This document shows positions 8,610-17,406 of a DNA stretch of 64,000 bases, in pieces; the first letter of the stretch is position 1; each line of letters starts with the position of its first letter. Source of the DNA: Rhizobium sp. BG4 (lineage in GTDB: Bacteria; Pseudomonadota; Alphaproteobacteria; Rhizobiales; Rhizobiaceae); contig NZ_CP044127.1 of assembly GCF_016864575.1 (NCBI RefSeq), positions 372,001 through 436,000 of the forward strand, read 5' to 3'. The position numbers and the translations under genes were made by a program. The notes beneath the pieces were generated by a model. That model saw only the letters and a list, made by a program, of their open reading frames with translations, had not been told where the DNA came from and made no database searches.

Positions 8610-9342
8610 GGCGCACGGTGAAATTAGAAGGACTAGTCGTAATCAGCGTTGCTGCAGCACAAGATGTCGAGCTCGCCCAGCGGCCAGGGAATTAGGCTCG
8701 GTTTTATGCACGAGTTTCCGTTATCCGTCCTCCGCCTCAGGCATCCTTTGCTGGGCGGATCGCAGCGTGAGCCCTCTTCTCGCATCAGCTAGCGTCCAGC
8801 CGCGCGCCCTTACCGACGCTTCGCTCAGATATCCGACAATCTTCTCGCCTCAGACGAAATATTAAGGTCATTGCGCTCACCGTGAGCTAAGCCGGCAGAA
8901 CACTAGCAAGTTTCTCGTCCGACAGTGCGTGTCGAGGTTCGGACGACAACCCGGTGAGCCTCATATACCGACCCGGTCTTTCCAATTTTGAAACTGCGAC
9001 AAACCTGAACCACGTTGAAATTCTATCTTATACGAGCCCCCTGGACCTGATCCAAAAGCTGAGCCACGATTTCGTGACGGTGGCCTGATCGGTTTACCGC
9101 GCACCGGCTCGGACCGGTATGAGATTCAAACCCTTCCTATCGTATCGGCTGATAATACGAACGAGATGGGCATCATCTTGCAGGAGTAGGTCGCAGGTAT
9201 GACGTCCAGGCCGACGTTGATCCAGCAGTGCCTGATCATTTTCCCCCGGCGCTCAACAGCTTCCCTTGGCCGAAGCAGCCCGGGCGTTTTGATGTGCAAT
9301 TAGTTTTTAGTTCTACTCCGCATCTTAGGCCGGTGGCGCTTG
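8610..9342. other. Gene-free stretch of about 730 bases
   Basis: No open frame with a start, ribosome site and plausible composition is visible on either strand. Base composition drifts more AT-rich towards 9000. It may be decayed sequence. Confidence 0.4.
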
Positions 9343-9367
9343 GGAACTGGAAGCACTCGTGCGGGTT
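9343..9367 (+). promoter_or_regulatory. EcfG-like promoter (one mismatch)
   Basis: GGAAC, 16 bases, GGTT on the plus strand, one base from the EcfG consensus in the -10. It ends 22 bases before the ATG of the small gene at 9390. Confidence 0.55.
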
Positions 9368-9389
9368 TAAACAAAACTAGGAGGAAATT

Positions 9390-9590
9390 ATGATCCGCAC
9401 CGATAGCAATGCCACGGAACTACCGGACCAAGTTCAGGCGCAACCTTCTATAACCGACCCTGTATCTTCAACGGCGGAGGTCCGTCGGCAAAAGCGGCGG
9501 CAAGAAGTTCCCGTCTCTGTCACAGACATTGCAAATCCGGCACCCGACGGTAGTGATACGAACTTCATCAGCGATGGAAACGAAGGATAG
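9390..9590 (+). CDS. Small hypothetical hydrophilic protein
   Basis: A 66-residue acidic, Ser/Thr/Pro-rich protein without signal, helix or known domain, probably disordered. It contains a basic patch (VRRQKRRQEVPVS) at about residues 31-43. ATG 9390 follows a near-perfect TAGGAGGAAATT ribosome site. The upstream EcfG-like promoter suggests stress induction. The family is unknown to me. Confidence 0.6.
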   Translation: MIRTDSNATELPDQVQAQPSITDPVSSTAEVRRQKRRQEVPVSVTDIANPAPDGSDTNFISDGNEG

Positions 9591-10390
9591 GCGGTCCTGA
9601 GTGGCGTGCTCAAAGGCAGGTTTCACGACGGTCCGAAGGGCCGTTGTCGAAATGTCGCATCCTGCGCACTGGCGTACAGCTGGCCGCCGCGATTGTAACC
9701 TCTATTTATTGCCTGCGTCCATTCAACGCCCTTCTGTTAGCGGGCCGGCGCTCAGACCAGGCCCCGGATGCCTCCAACATGACCGTCATTGCGGCAAACG
9801 CCGGCGATCGTGATGCGAACCATGCCAAACACTTACAGTTGGATAGGGCTGGCGCCAGGCAGTCAGCGTAAAAGCGCTCGTTGACCAGGTAAAGCGTGCA
9901 AAGCAACTGGGTTGTCGCATATATTTCTGCCTACGGAGGCGATCCCTCCGATTGGCCATCAGTGGGCACTCTTCGTTTCAACAGAAATGAAGGCCAGACC
10001 GGGATCTGGCCCTGTTAACGGGAGGCCTCTATCACTTTTCTCTCTACGGCAATGTTTTCACAGGAGATTGCGCTACTCACGACGAAGTGGACAGCTTTAC
10101 GCCGCTCGCCAATATCGCAGGAGTTGCCGTCCGTGCTTGTCGGACACAATGAAACGGCCGTCTCATCCTCAAATGAGTGGGTTCGCAACCCATCTTCGCA
10201 GCCAAGCGGGGCTGGCGTCATCTCGCATTACGTTCAAAACCATATGAGCTCGGCGCGCAATCTTGGCATTGGCGAGTCCGGGCTGGAAAGCTTCTGATGC
10301 ATGTCATAGCAGTCGGGGCATGAGAACCAATGGCTTTCGCTCGAACCGCGAAGGAAGACACGTTGCGCTGTCAGTGTAAGATCGCGTCCT
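9591..10390. other. Gene-free stretch of about 800 bases
   Basis: Only short frames without ribosome sites. A 7-bp inverted repeat (GGCCAGA / TCTGGCC, near 9993-10012) is the only structure noted. A 19-codon frame from ATG 10321 (MRTNGFRSNREGRHVALSV) could be the start of a truncated gene. Confidence 0.35.
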
Positions 10391-10591
10391 TCATTGCAAA
10401 CCAGAAGGACCATCCATTGCCATCATAACGGCCCGCGGAGAGCCGCAGACGAGCTCGATGGCTGCCCTCGCGTCCTCGTCGTCGACGACGTGATCAATCA
10501 GGAGGTTGATAACCCGCGATTTCGGCATTTCGTCCTGAATGATGACGAGAGTGGGCGTGCTGAGGCCGAACTTGATGATTTGGGTTTCCAT
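10391..10591 (-). CDS. Possible small hypothetical protein
   Basis: A 66-codon frame with balanced composition, alternating hydrophobic stretches (LSTPTLVIIQ, VINLLIDHVV) and an acidic VDDEDAR segment. No clear ribosome site precedes ATG 10591 and no family is recognised. It is listed because composition is protein-like and neighbouring small genes share its orientation. Confidence 0.35.
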   Translation of the reverse strand: METQIIKFGLSTPTLVIIQDEMPKSRVINLLIDHVVDDEDARAAIELVCGSPRAVMMAMDGPSGLQ

Positions 10592-10834
10592 TCTAAAACG
10601 CTAGCAGGAAGGCGTTACGGTTTGCTTGCACTCTACCGAGACCGCTGCGGCCAGTTTCCCGGGCCGACGTGGACGACAAGTTGAAAGGACGCCGCCCGTC
10701 ATCCCCTGCCGTGTCGACTGTCCCAGGAATGTTCCTTATCGACACTCGCAACCCGGGAACGAGACGATTCAAGAGCCTGTCGTTTTGGCATCCCGTCGTC
10801 GAAAAATCATCGGAGATGCTTACGTGAGCTATTC

Positions 10835-11053
10835 TCAAATTGTCGAAACCTGCCAATGCTTTCGATGGATCAGATCAACCAATTCATTCGCATCCGAAAT
10901 GCCGAATTCGAACCAGTCTACAAGTTCCTCAGCTTTTGCTCGCGCTTCGCTACCTCCCGACGCTGCCGGATTTGCAGCACACCACTGATCGAGGATCGTC
11001 ACCAATATCTTACTGTCTTCGATACCGACCGTTTTCCTGGAGAGAGCATCCAT
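10835..11053 (-). CDS. Small hypothetical protein
   Basis: A 72-residue soluble, mostly helical-looking protein (ILVTILDQWCAANPAA, then KAEELVDWFEFGISDANELV). Start chosen at ATG 11053, preceded by AGAGGT at six bases; the longer frame to 11110 has no ribosome site. The family is not recognised. It is divergent from the small membrane-protein gene at 11205. Confidence 0.5.
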   Translation of the reverse strand: MDALSRKTVGIEDSKILVTILDQWCAANPAASGGSEARAKAEELVDWFEFGISDANELVDLIHRKHWQVSTI

Positions 11054-11151
11054 ATGCAATACCTCTATGCTGGGCCTTCGTAAGCGTAACGCCTGTCGGC
11101 GTATAAGCAACTACTCAATTCAGGCATTCGCAGCCGTGACCAGTCGGGAGA

Positions 11152-11176
11152 GGAACATTCGCGGTTACCGCCCGTT
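11152..11176 (+). promoter_or_regulatory. EcfG-type general-stress promoter (perfect consensus)
   Basis: GGAAC at 11152-11156, 16 bases, CGTT at 11173-11176. It lies 28 bases ahead of the membrane-peptide gene, which is followed closely by a response-regulator gene, so both may be stress induced. Confidence 0.8.
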
Positions 11177-11204
11177 CACCATGCGCCAACTGGAACCGAA
11201 CACT

Positions 11205-11375
11205 ATGTCCCGATACCTGCACACCGACACTTCTCTGGGAACCAGCCCCTCCCCGAAGACGGATTGGAAAAGTATCCAATTCTCCAAGGGCTTCCGGCTC
11301 GCTTTTTGGACAATCGTCACGTTATTTGTCATCCTCTTGGTCGGAGCTGTCATGCTCGTTGTTGCGATGCCGTGA
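11205..11375 (+). CDS. Small single-span membrane protein
   Basis: A 56-residue protein with a polar N-terminus and one C-terminal transmembrane helix (FWTIVTLFVILLVGAVMLVV). Start ATG 11205 is preferred because the in-frame ATG at 11181 lies at or before the expected transcription start of the EcfG promoter; no strong ribosome site precedes either. It is 34 bases upstream of the response regulator and probably co-transcribed. The function is unknown. Confidence 0.55.
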   Translation: MSRYLHTDTSLGTSPSPKTDWKSIQFSKGFRLAFWTIVTLFVILLVGAVMLVVAMP

Positions 11376-11409
11376 ATGATGGCATTGGGCTTAGAACCGA
11401 GGTGATGCC

Positions 11410-11820
11410 ATGGAGCCTGTTAGAGGACCTATCAAGGTTCTGATCGTCGAGGACGACCTTGAGATGGCTATGACCATCGAGGAGGCGGCGATGGCAGGAG
11501 GTTACGAGGTTTGCGGACATGCCCGAAATGCTATTGAGGCGGCTCGACTGGCGGAACATGTCGATGTCGCGATAGTCGACATTCATCTTGATGAGGAAGA
11601 CGGAACGGCGATCGGCAAAATGCTCTCAGAGCGCTGGAATGTCACGGTGCTATTCGCGACGGCGTCACCAGAAATCGTTTCGAAGGGATTTCCCGGTGCA
11701 GTCGGTGTGGTGGCAAAGCCGCTCTCTGGTGCAGAGGTCGTGGCCGCGCTCGATTACGCTGCCGCCAGACGGAGCGGAGAGAGCCTAGTGCCGCCCCCTT
11801 CTCTCGTCGGGTTCGCGTGA
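11410..11820 (+). CDS. Single-domain response regulator (receiver only)
   Basis: A 136-residue stand-alone receiver. Acidic cluster E14-D15-D16, phosphoacceptor D57 (AIVDIHL), switch Thr in VLFATASPE and the conserved Lys in VAKPLSG are present; there is no output domain. It is a paralogue of the receiver at 6352. The LFATASPE segment recalls receivers of PhyR and of FATGUY-type single-domain regulators that act in the general stress phosphorelay. ATG 11410 has a GAGGTG ribosome site. It lies in the transcription unit started by the perfect EcfG promoter at 11152. Confidence 0.88.
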   Translation: MEPVRGPIKVLIVEDDLEMAMTIEEAAMAGGYEVCGHARNAIEAARLAEHVDVAIVDIHLDEEDGTAIGKMLSERWNVTVLFATASPEIVSKGFPGAVGVVAKPLSGAEVVAALDYAAARRSGESLVPPPSLVGFA

Positions 11821-12513
11821 CGGCGCCGCTATCCGGCCAGAGCAGAGCCAGGAGTTCGTCGCCGGGCCGATCAAACCTCTCACTCTGCCGAATGTACGGA
11901 AATTGCCACCCGCCGGTTCTTTTGTCTGCCCCTAAATTTTCCATGCGGGCGCCCCAACCCCGGGCGAAATGCTCCTTCTGTTGTAGATAGTCCTTGGCCG
12001 CTGTCGCGCGCCCCGTGGAAAGCTTTAAGTTAGCTTTCGCTTCCTTTTGCTGTCGGTGAAATCCGTTACCGACAAAGCGGGCCGCCGTTGAACGCTCCCG
12101 AACGTCGTTCAACATCGCCTGAGGCGCCTTGCGTTGCTACCGCCGGTTTTACAGGGCTTCCGGTTTGGGCCGAGAGCCATCTCCATCGCCGGACAGGGGG
12201 AGTTGAACTCAATCCTCGGGGAGTTGAGCCGGTCACAGGCGATACGAATCCAATGGCGGCGAACGCGAAGAAAAGATGGAAGAAACGCCGGCTGTGGCCT
12301 CTTGCGCTGAAGATGGGTCATATGCCGGTAGCATCGTGCGCAGATGACGAGCAGACAGCGGACTGATCATTGCCCGGCACATCCATGATGGGCTAAGCCG
12401 AAACGGACAGCAAAGTGCCCTAGGTTGGCTGCCGGCGGCGAAAGCATGCCCATGCCTTTTAGGCCGCACCTGGCTAAAGTGGCGTCTCCCGAGCCTGCGA
12501 GCACGAGGAATAA
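11821..12513. other. Gene-poor stretch of about 690 bases
   Basis: Conflicting short frames on both strands, none with a convincing start. Nothing is recognised. Confidence 0.4.
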
Positions 12514-12632
12514 ATGGCAAATCAGCTAAATCGAAGTCGTGCAAGGCAGTCCGCGGCGACGGCGAGAAGCTCATTGAGTACCTTATACGAATGGCGATGC
12601 AGGCGGCAAAAAGTAAGCAGCCTCGACAATAA
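12514..12632 (+). pseudogene. Possible small basic protein with a one-base loss
   Basis: ATG 12514 follows a good GAGGAATAA ribosome site, but the direct frame gives an unlikely Arg/Ser-rich product. If one G is restored in the GG just after ATG, the frame becomes a lysine-rich 39-residue peptide containing GDGEKLIEYLIRMAMQAAKS and stopping at TAA 12630-12632. That composition is far more protein-like. The pattern matches the single-base losses seen in larger genes here. The family is unknown. Confidence 0.35.
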
Positions 12633-12860
12633 GAGTATTGATCGAAATGACTCGCTCATCCACCCCTTCTGCATGGCTCAGATTGGCCGCCTGAGGTGAA
12701 AAGCGAGCGAGTCAGCATGCACCCTACCACGCCATGAAACATTGCCACCGCATCTTGATGCAGCCGGCTTCCTAAGGGCGGCCGATGTGGCAGCGCTAAG
12801 CGCGGCAATGTCAGGCGTGAAAGCTATAACAGCGATCATTAACTTGATCTCTCAATACTC

Positions 12861-13121
12861 TCATGGATCCCAAACAACCAACTGACCGAGCCTCGGCGGC
12901 CACAGCCCCAAATCATCTCGCACCGCAATGGGCAGCGCGTCACGCTGTTTTATAAGGAGGGCGTTATGGATTGCAGCTTCAAGGGGTTCCGTTTGGCCGC
13001 GGGAAGTATGACCCATAGGAACCACTTCACCAACTATCCTTTCAACGTCGCCCCAGACGACGATGAGATGCCCCGGATAAGCTTGTGCTGTTTGACTGTC
13101 CACACGGTAAAATCGTTGCAT
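12861..13121 (-). CDS. Small hypothetical protein
   Basis: An 86-residue soluble protein beginning MQRFYRVDSQTAQAYPGHLI and including IVVWGDVERIVGEVVPMGH. Start chosen at ATG 13121, which has a GAGGCAGGGAAAG ribosome site; a longer frame begins at 13142. Balanced composition, no signal peptide and no recognised domain. It is isolated, with gene-free DNA on both sides. Confidence 0.5.
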   Translation of the reverse strand: MQRFYRVDSQTAQAYPGHLIVVWGDVERIVGEVVPMGHTSRGQTEPLEAAIHNALLIKQRDALPIAVRDDLGLWPPRLGQLVVWDP

Positions 13122-13776
13122 CTTTCCCTGCCTCAGCGTCATGGACGCCGCTGATTAGTCGTTGCGCGCATGAGCGTAAGAGCCTGAAAATCCGACAAGC
13201 CAGCGTTGACGTTCTGACCTTGCGAGCTGCCGTGACTTACCATGCTGCGCATCCTGAGTTAGGAAAACGCAACGCTCATCAACCTAACCTGCATCCAACG
13301 GCGTTGTTCCGATGTTGATTGGGACGCCTAAAGCGCGGCCTCGACCCGCGCCGCTGTCGGCTGGCATAGAAAGGTCGACCCAGCTCGCTGAACTGACGTC
13401 CGAAAACGGAGATCACTCCGGGCAGTGCACGAGGATCAGCCGGTCAAGAGACCGCTGCGGCCACCGATCGGCTGAGTAAACGCCTTGCGATGCGCAAGCG
13501 TCGGCTTTTTCCAAACGGACATTTTGGCGACGACGATGAGGCAGAGCCGTGGTGTCTCGAGCGCGGGCATTAACGAACACTTAGCACTACTCTTTGCACC
13601 TTTCCTGAAACTCGCCCTAAAAAGGGACGGCAAATCTGGGCGCTTGCAGAGACTTCGCGAGCCCGCCGGATTTCCTTCGAGACCGAGGATGCAGACAGTC
13701 TCGGTCGGATCAACATCTCGAAAGCTCGCACTGCGTAGTCGTCGTCATAGTGCTGCCACAGAATTCGGTCCAATCG
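13122..13776. other. Gene-free stretch of about 650 bases
   Basis: No supported gene. A 7-bp inverted repeat (GACCGAG / CTCGGTC, around 13682-13708) precedes the L,D-transpeptidase gene and might be regulatory or a weak terminator. Confidence 0.35.
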
Positions 13777-14439
13777 ATGAAAAACGTTCGGTGGCTCTAC
13801 ATGAAATCGATGGTCGTCTTTGCCTTGTGCAGCGCGCTCTTCGCGGGAAACGCCAATGCGCAGTTTTACCCCCCTCAGCAGGATTACGGAGATTATGACG
13901 GGTATGGCTACGACGACCCGTACAGTCCGTATCCGCCGCCTCCCTACGATGAGAACGACCAGCGCTATCTTGAACCCGGGTATCGGGAACCGCGCTATCG
14001 GGCGCCAGAGCTGGAGCGTCAACGGCCGTCGATCAATATCGGCCGCGGCACCATCGAAATCTCAACACGCCGCAGAACGCTGACTTACACGACGTCGCAG
14101 GGACAGCAATTCGTCTACCCGATCGCCGTCGGACGGGAGGGAAAACAGTGGTTTGGAACGACGCGGGTGGTCGCCAAGCGCGAACATCCGGAATGGCGAC
14201 CGACCGCAAGCATGCGGGAAAAAAACCCGCGGCTGCCCGCGGTCGTCGCCCCTGGCCCCCAAAACCCGCTGGGAACGCGCGCGATCTACCTTGCCGATGG
14301 TCTGTTGCGCATTCACGGGACCAACGATCCGTCCTCGATCGGCACAAAGGCTTCAAGTGGCTGCTTTCGGATGTACCGGCAGGACGTGGAGGAGCTGTAC
14401 GAGCTGGTCCAGACCGGAACAAAGGTCATTGTCCGATAG
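13777..14439 (+). CDS. L,D-transpeptidase (YkuD/ErfK family), exported
   Basis: About 220 residues: signal peptide (MKSMVVFALCSALFAGNANA), a Tyr/Pro/Asp-rich linker of roughly 50 residues, then a YkuD domain. The catalytic motif is intact: HGTNDP near residue 180, then SSGCFRM with the nucleophilic Cys near 196. The enzyme forms 3-3 peptidoglycan cross-links or attaches proteins to peptidoglycan in the periplasm. Start is uncertain between ATG 13777 and ATG 13801, neither with a strong ribosome site; both keep the signal peptide. It is monocistronic. Confidence 0.85.
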   Translation: MKNVRWLYMKSMVVFALCSALFAGNANAQFYPPQQDYGDYDGYGYDDPYSPYPPPPYDENDQRYLEPGYREPRYRAPELERQRPSINIGRGTIEISTRRRTLTYTTSQGQQFVYPIAVGREGKQWFGTTRVVAKREHPEWRPTASMREKNPRLPAVVAPGPQNPLGTRAIYLADGLLRIHGTNDPSSIGTKASSGCFRMYRQDVEELYELVQTGTKVIVR

Positions 14440-14932
14440 CGTCCTGCCCCTCACCATCCGCCCACTTCATAGTAACTGACCCTCGGCGGTCAACAAGGCT
14501 GTGCAGCAGCACCGTTTGAAACGTTGACCCTCGCTTTTCTTGCACATTACAAACTCCAGCCAAATGGCTGCCGGGGCCCTTCACAGCATCCCCATCGCAG
14601 GAACCCTTGCCGCCGCCACCGCTAGAGCTTTTGCCGCCCGGGACGCTATGACGACCTGGACCGGCTCCCCCACCCGGCGCCCGGGCCATTTGCTTTTGCG
14701 CCTGCCCCAGACGCGCCGTCCGAACCAACTGGTACTGGTGCATTCTTTCCTGGACCGGCTGCTTTGTCCTAGCCGTCTGGCCCAAGGAGACGTTATCGCC
14801 GACTGGCGTCGCTCCGTCGGCGCGCCTTGGCCGGCCATTCCTCGCGTTCATTCGGGATCACCCGGATCTCTTCTTAACAAATGCTAAACGCTTTCACTTC
14901 AATTTGAACCACCTAGAACTGCGGGGTGAACG
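14440..14932. other. Gene-free stretch of about 490 bases
   Basis: Open frames here are artefacts of GC-rich sequence; no family or ribosome site is seen. It separates the transpeptidase from the pilus-type gene and should contain the latter's promoter. Confidence 0.4.
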
Positions 14933-16287
14933 ATGTCGATCTGGAAAGATAAGTCAGGTAATTTCGCGGTTATGACCGCAATCGTCGCCGTGCCACTGAT
15001 TGGGGCCGCTGGGATGGCGACTGACTTCTCCATGGCCCTGTCACGAAAGGCCGATTTGCAAGCTGCAGCGGATGCCGCCGTCCTCGCTGCGGCATCAATG
15101 CCGTCGACGTCGGTCGACAACATGAAAATAGAAGCAACCCGTGTTTTCATTGCCAATCTGAGCGGCGATCTAGCCAAGTCTGCCAGTGTCGACGATCTCC
15201 AGGTCTCGGCGTCCAACTACATTACCCTGAACGCCAGGACCCGTGTTCCGCTGACGATCGGTCAGATCCTGTTCCAAGACAACCTCGAGGTCGCCGTTTC
15301 TGCGCAATCAGTGCGCTCCGGCTATCAGAAGATCGAGGTTTCGATGGTGCTCGACAATACCGGATCGATGTCTGGTCAAAAGCTGACAGATCTGAAGGCG
15401 GCAGCGAACTCCTTGCTTAAGGTTTTCGAGACGGCATCGAATGTGAATGCTCGCTTCTCGCTGGTGCCGTTCTCACGATACGTTAACGTCGGGACAGAAA
15501 ACCGGGGCAGCCTTGGCTTAGTGTACCTAATGATACGTCTGAGGTCAGAAATACCTGCACTACCTCGAAAAAACTCCTGTCCAAGTCGGGCTGCAAAATG
15601 GTTCCGACCACCACTACGAATGACGGCGTGACCACGACGGGGCAGAAGGAGCAATGCGACAGCTATACATATGACGAGCCCGTCACCACCTGCTCCGATA
15701 AAACTTTCAACTATACCTGGAACGGCTGCGTCGGTTCGCGGCCAAGTCCGCTCGACGTCAACGACGTTCAACCGGCGACCAAATATACTGGGCTGCAGAA
15801 TACCACCTGCGGGTCGGTCGTCATGCCGCTGACCAACAACTATACTTCGTTACGCATGGCGATATCTAAGATGGCTGCTAAGGACGAGACCTATATTCCT
15901 GCGGGCATCCTGTGGGGTTGGAACACCCTGTCTTCGCAAATGCCCATGGAGGAAGCTCTTCCAAAGGGTAATGGCCTCAGCAAATTCATTGTCTTAATGA
16001 CCGATGGCGCCAACACTTTGTCTCCTAACAAGTCGAACTACCTTCAGCACACAGGGACCGACGCCGCAAAGGCCAATGCGTTGATGTCCAGCGTCTGCAC
16101 AAATGCGAAGGCGGCCGGCATCACGATCTTTACGGTGGCCGTCGGCGTCACGGGCCCGACAGCCGCTGGCCTCGCGTCTTGCGCCTCCGACAGTTCGAAA
16201 GCCTATGCGATGGAAGATTCCGCCAAGCTGGTGGACGTGTTCAAGACAATCGCCGGGCAGATCATCACGCCGCGGCTAACAATGTAG
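14933..16287 (+). pseudogene. TadE/TadG-like pilus assembly protein with vWA domain, frameshifted
   Basis: The N-terminus has the Tad-type start (MSIWKDKSGNFAVMTAIVAV) with a hydrophobic helix and the LQAAADAAVLAAA segment typical of TadG. A von Willebrand A domain follows, with MIDAS motif LDNTGSMSG near residue 144 and FIVLMTDGANT in the later part. The frame breaks at GGGG 15504-15507; one added G joins it to the second half (about 15506-16287) to give roughly 451 residues. Such proteins are exported and help assemble or anchor Flp/Tad pili or bind surfaces. No other tad genes are nearby. ATG 14933 has GGGGTGA close upstream. Confidence 0.82.
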
Positions 16288-16668
16288 TGCGCCGCAGATC
16301 ACGCGGCCTCGCAGCAATCTTGTCGGGCCCGGCCATTAAGCGTTCAACGGCTTCATCCGGGATGCCGTGGCATCCGTGAACGTTTGGGTGTCCAGCGGTT
16401 GAGTAGAGCGACCGATGCTTTAGCAATTGGATCACCAGAGTTCGATGACAGGAGCCGCCGCTGTCATTTCCGGCCGCATGAGGGCGAGAAGGAACGTAAC
16501 GGAATAGTGCGCATCGCCATGGCCTTGCATGGCTCACCAAAGGCCGGCGCGCCAACCGTTGCGACACGTTTTGGACATTTTGAAAGCCACTGCAGGAACG
16601 AACTATCCTGGTCCGCATTTGTCGTAGCAGCTCTCGGCATGGGTTGCTGCGAAAATGCGAGAGGTTTG
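16288..16668. other. Intergenic region with a weak stress-promoter match
   Basis: No gene recognised. A GGAAC-N16-CATT sequence at 16595-16619, one mismatch from the EcfG consensus, lies 49 bases before the MOSC start and might drive it. Confidence 0.35.
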
Positions 16669-17406
16669 ATGGCTGGCCATGTTATAGAAGTTTGGAGATA
16701 TCCGGTATCGAGCTTGGGCGGCGAGAAGCTCACCTCGGGCGAAATGTGCCTCTCGGGCATAGCCGGGGACAGGACGCATCTTCTCGTTGACCTCGATAAC
16801 GGTCAAGTCGCCTCTCCCGAAAGCGACCTTCGTTGGCGCAAGGCTTTGCTGATGGCAGCACGCATTGAAGGTACATCAGTGGTTGTCTCAGTTGGAAAGC
16901 ACGAGGCCAGTCATGGAAGCGAACTCGATAGACTGGTAAGCGAGCACATGGGCTTCCGGTGCGGCATACGAGCTGCCGGAACCATGGTGTCTCTCACCAA
17001 TGGGTCGACGGTCTGCCTCAAACCAAGGTACGACGTCACCCCGCTTCACCTCATAACGACATCATCCCTACGCGCTTTATCGCTCGAACTTGGTAAAAGC
17101 TTTGTCGACACACGCCGCTTCCGGCCCAATCTGGTGATCAGCACTGAAAGCAATGACCAGGGCTGGGTAGGGCAATCGTTCCACGTCGGCGTTGGGGGCG
17201 GCGGGCTGGTGAAGGAGGTTGCCAAGCGTTGCGGCATGACCATGATCGCCCAACAAGGAATTGACGAGGATGCCGAGGTGCTTCGTACCATCGTCAGAAA
17301 GCGGCATCGAGCATTCGGCGTCTATGCAACCGTATCCTCGGTGGGCGTCGTCGGTGTAGGCGATCGATTTAGCCTTTCAGTCGAAACCGGGAATGGCAGT
17401 AACTGA
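16669..17406 (+). CDS. MOSC-domain protein
   Basis: About 245 residues with an N-terminal beta-barrel segment (VIEVWRYPVSSLGGEKL) and a C-terminal MOSC domain (DTRRFRPNLVI, then a KRCGMTMIAQQGIDED segment). MOSC proteins handle molybdenum-cofactor sulfur chemistry or use Moco to reduce N-hydroxylated compounds. The conserved Cys in KRCGMT is present. Start chosen at ATG 16669 with GAGAGG five bases upstream; the frame extends open to 16384 without a supported start. Its 3' end overlaps the convergent FAD-dependent gene by 85 bases, an unusual arrangement. Confidence 0.8.
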   Translation: MAGHVIEVWRYPVSSLGGEKLTSGEMCLSGIAGDRTHLLVDLDNGQVASPESDLRWRKALLMAARIEGTSVVVSVGKHEASHGSELDRLVSEHMGFRCGIRAAGTMVSLTNGSTVCLKPRYDVTPLHLITTSSLRALSLELGKSFVDTRRFRPNLVISTESNDQGWVGQSFHVGVGGGGLVKEVAKRCGMTMIAQQGIDEDAEVLRTIVRKRHRAFGVYATVSSVGVVGVGDRFSLSVETGNGSN

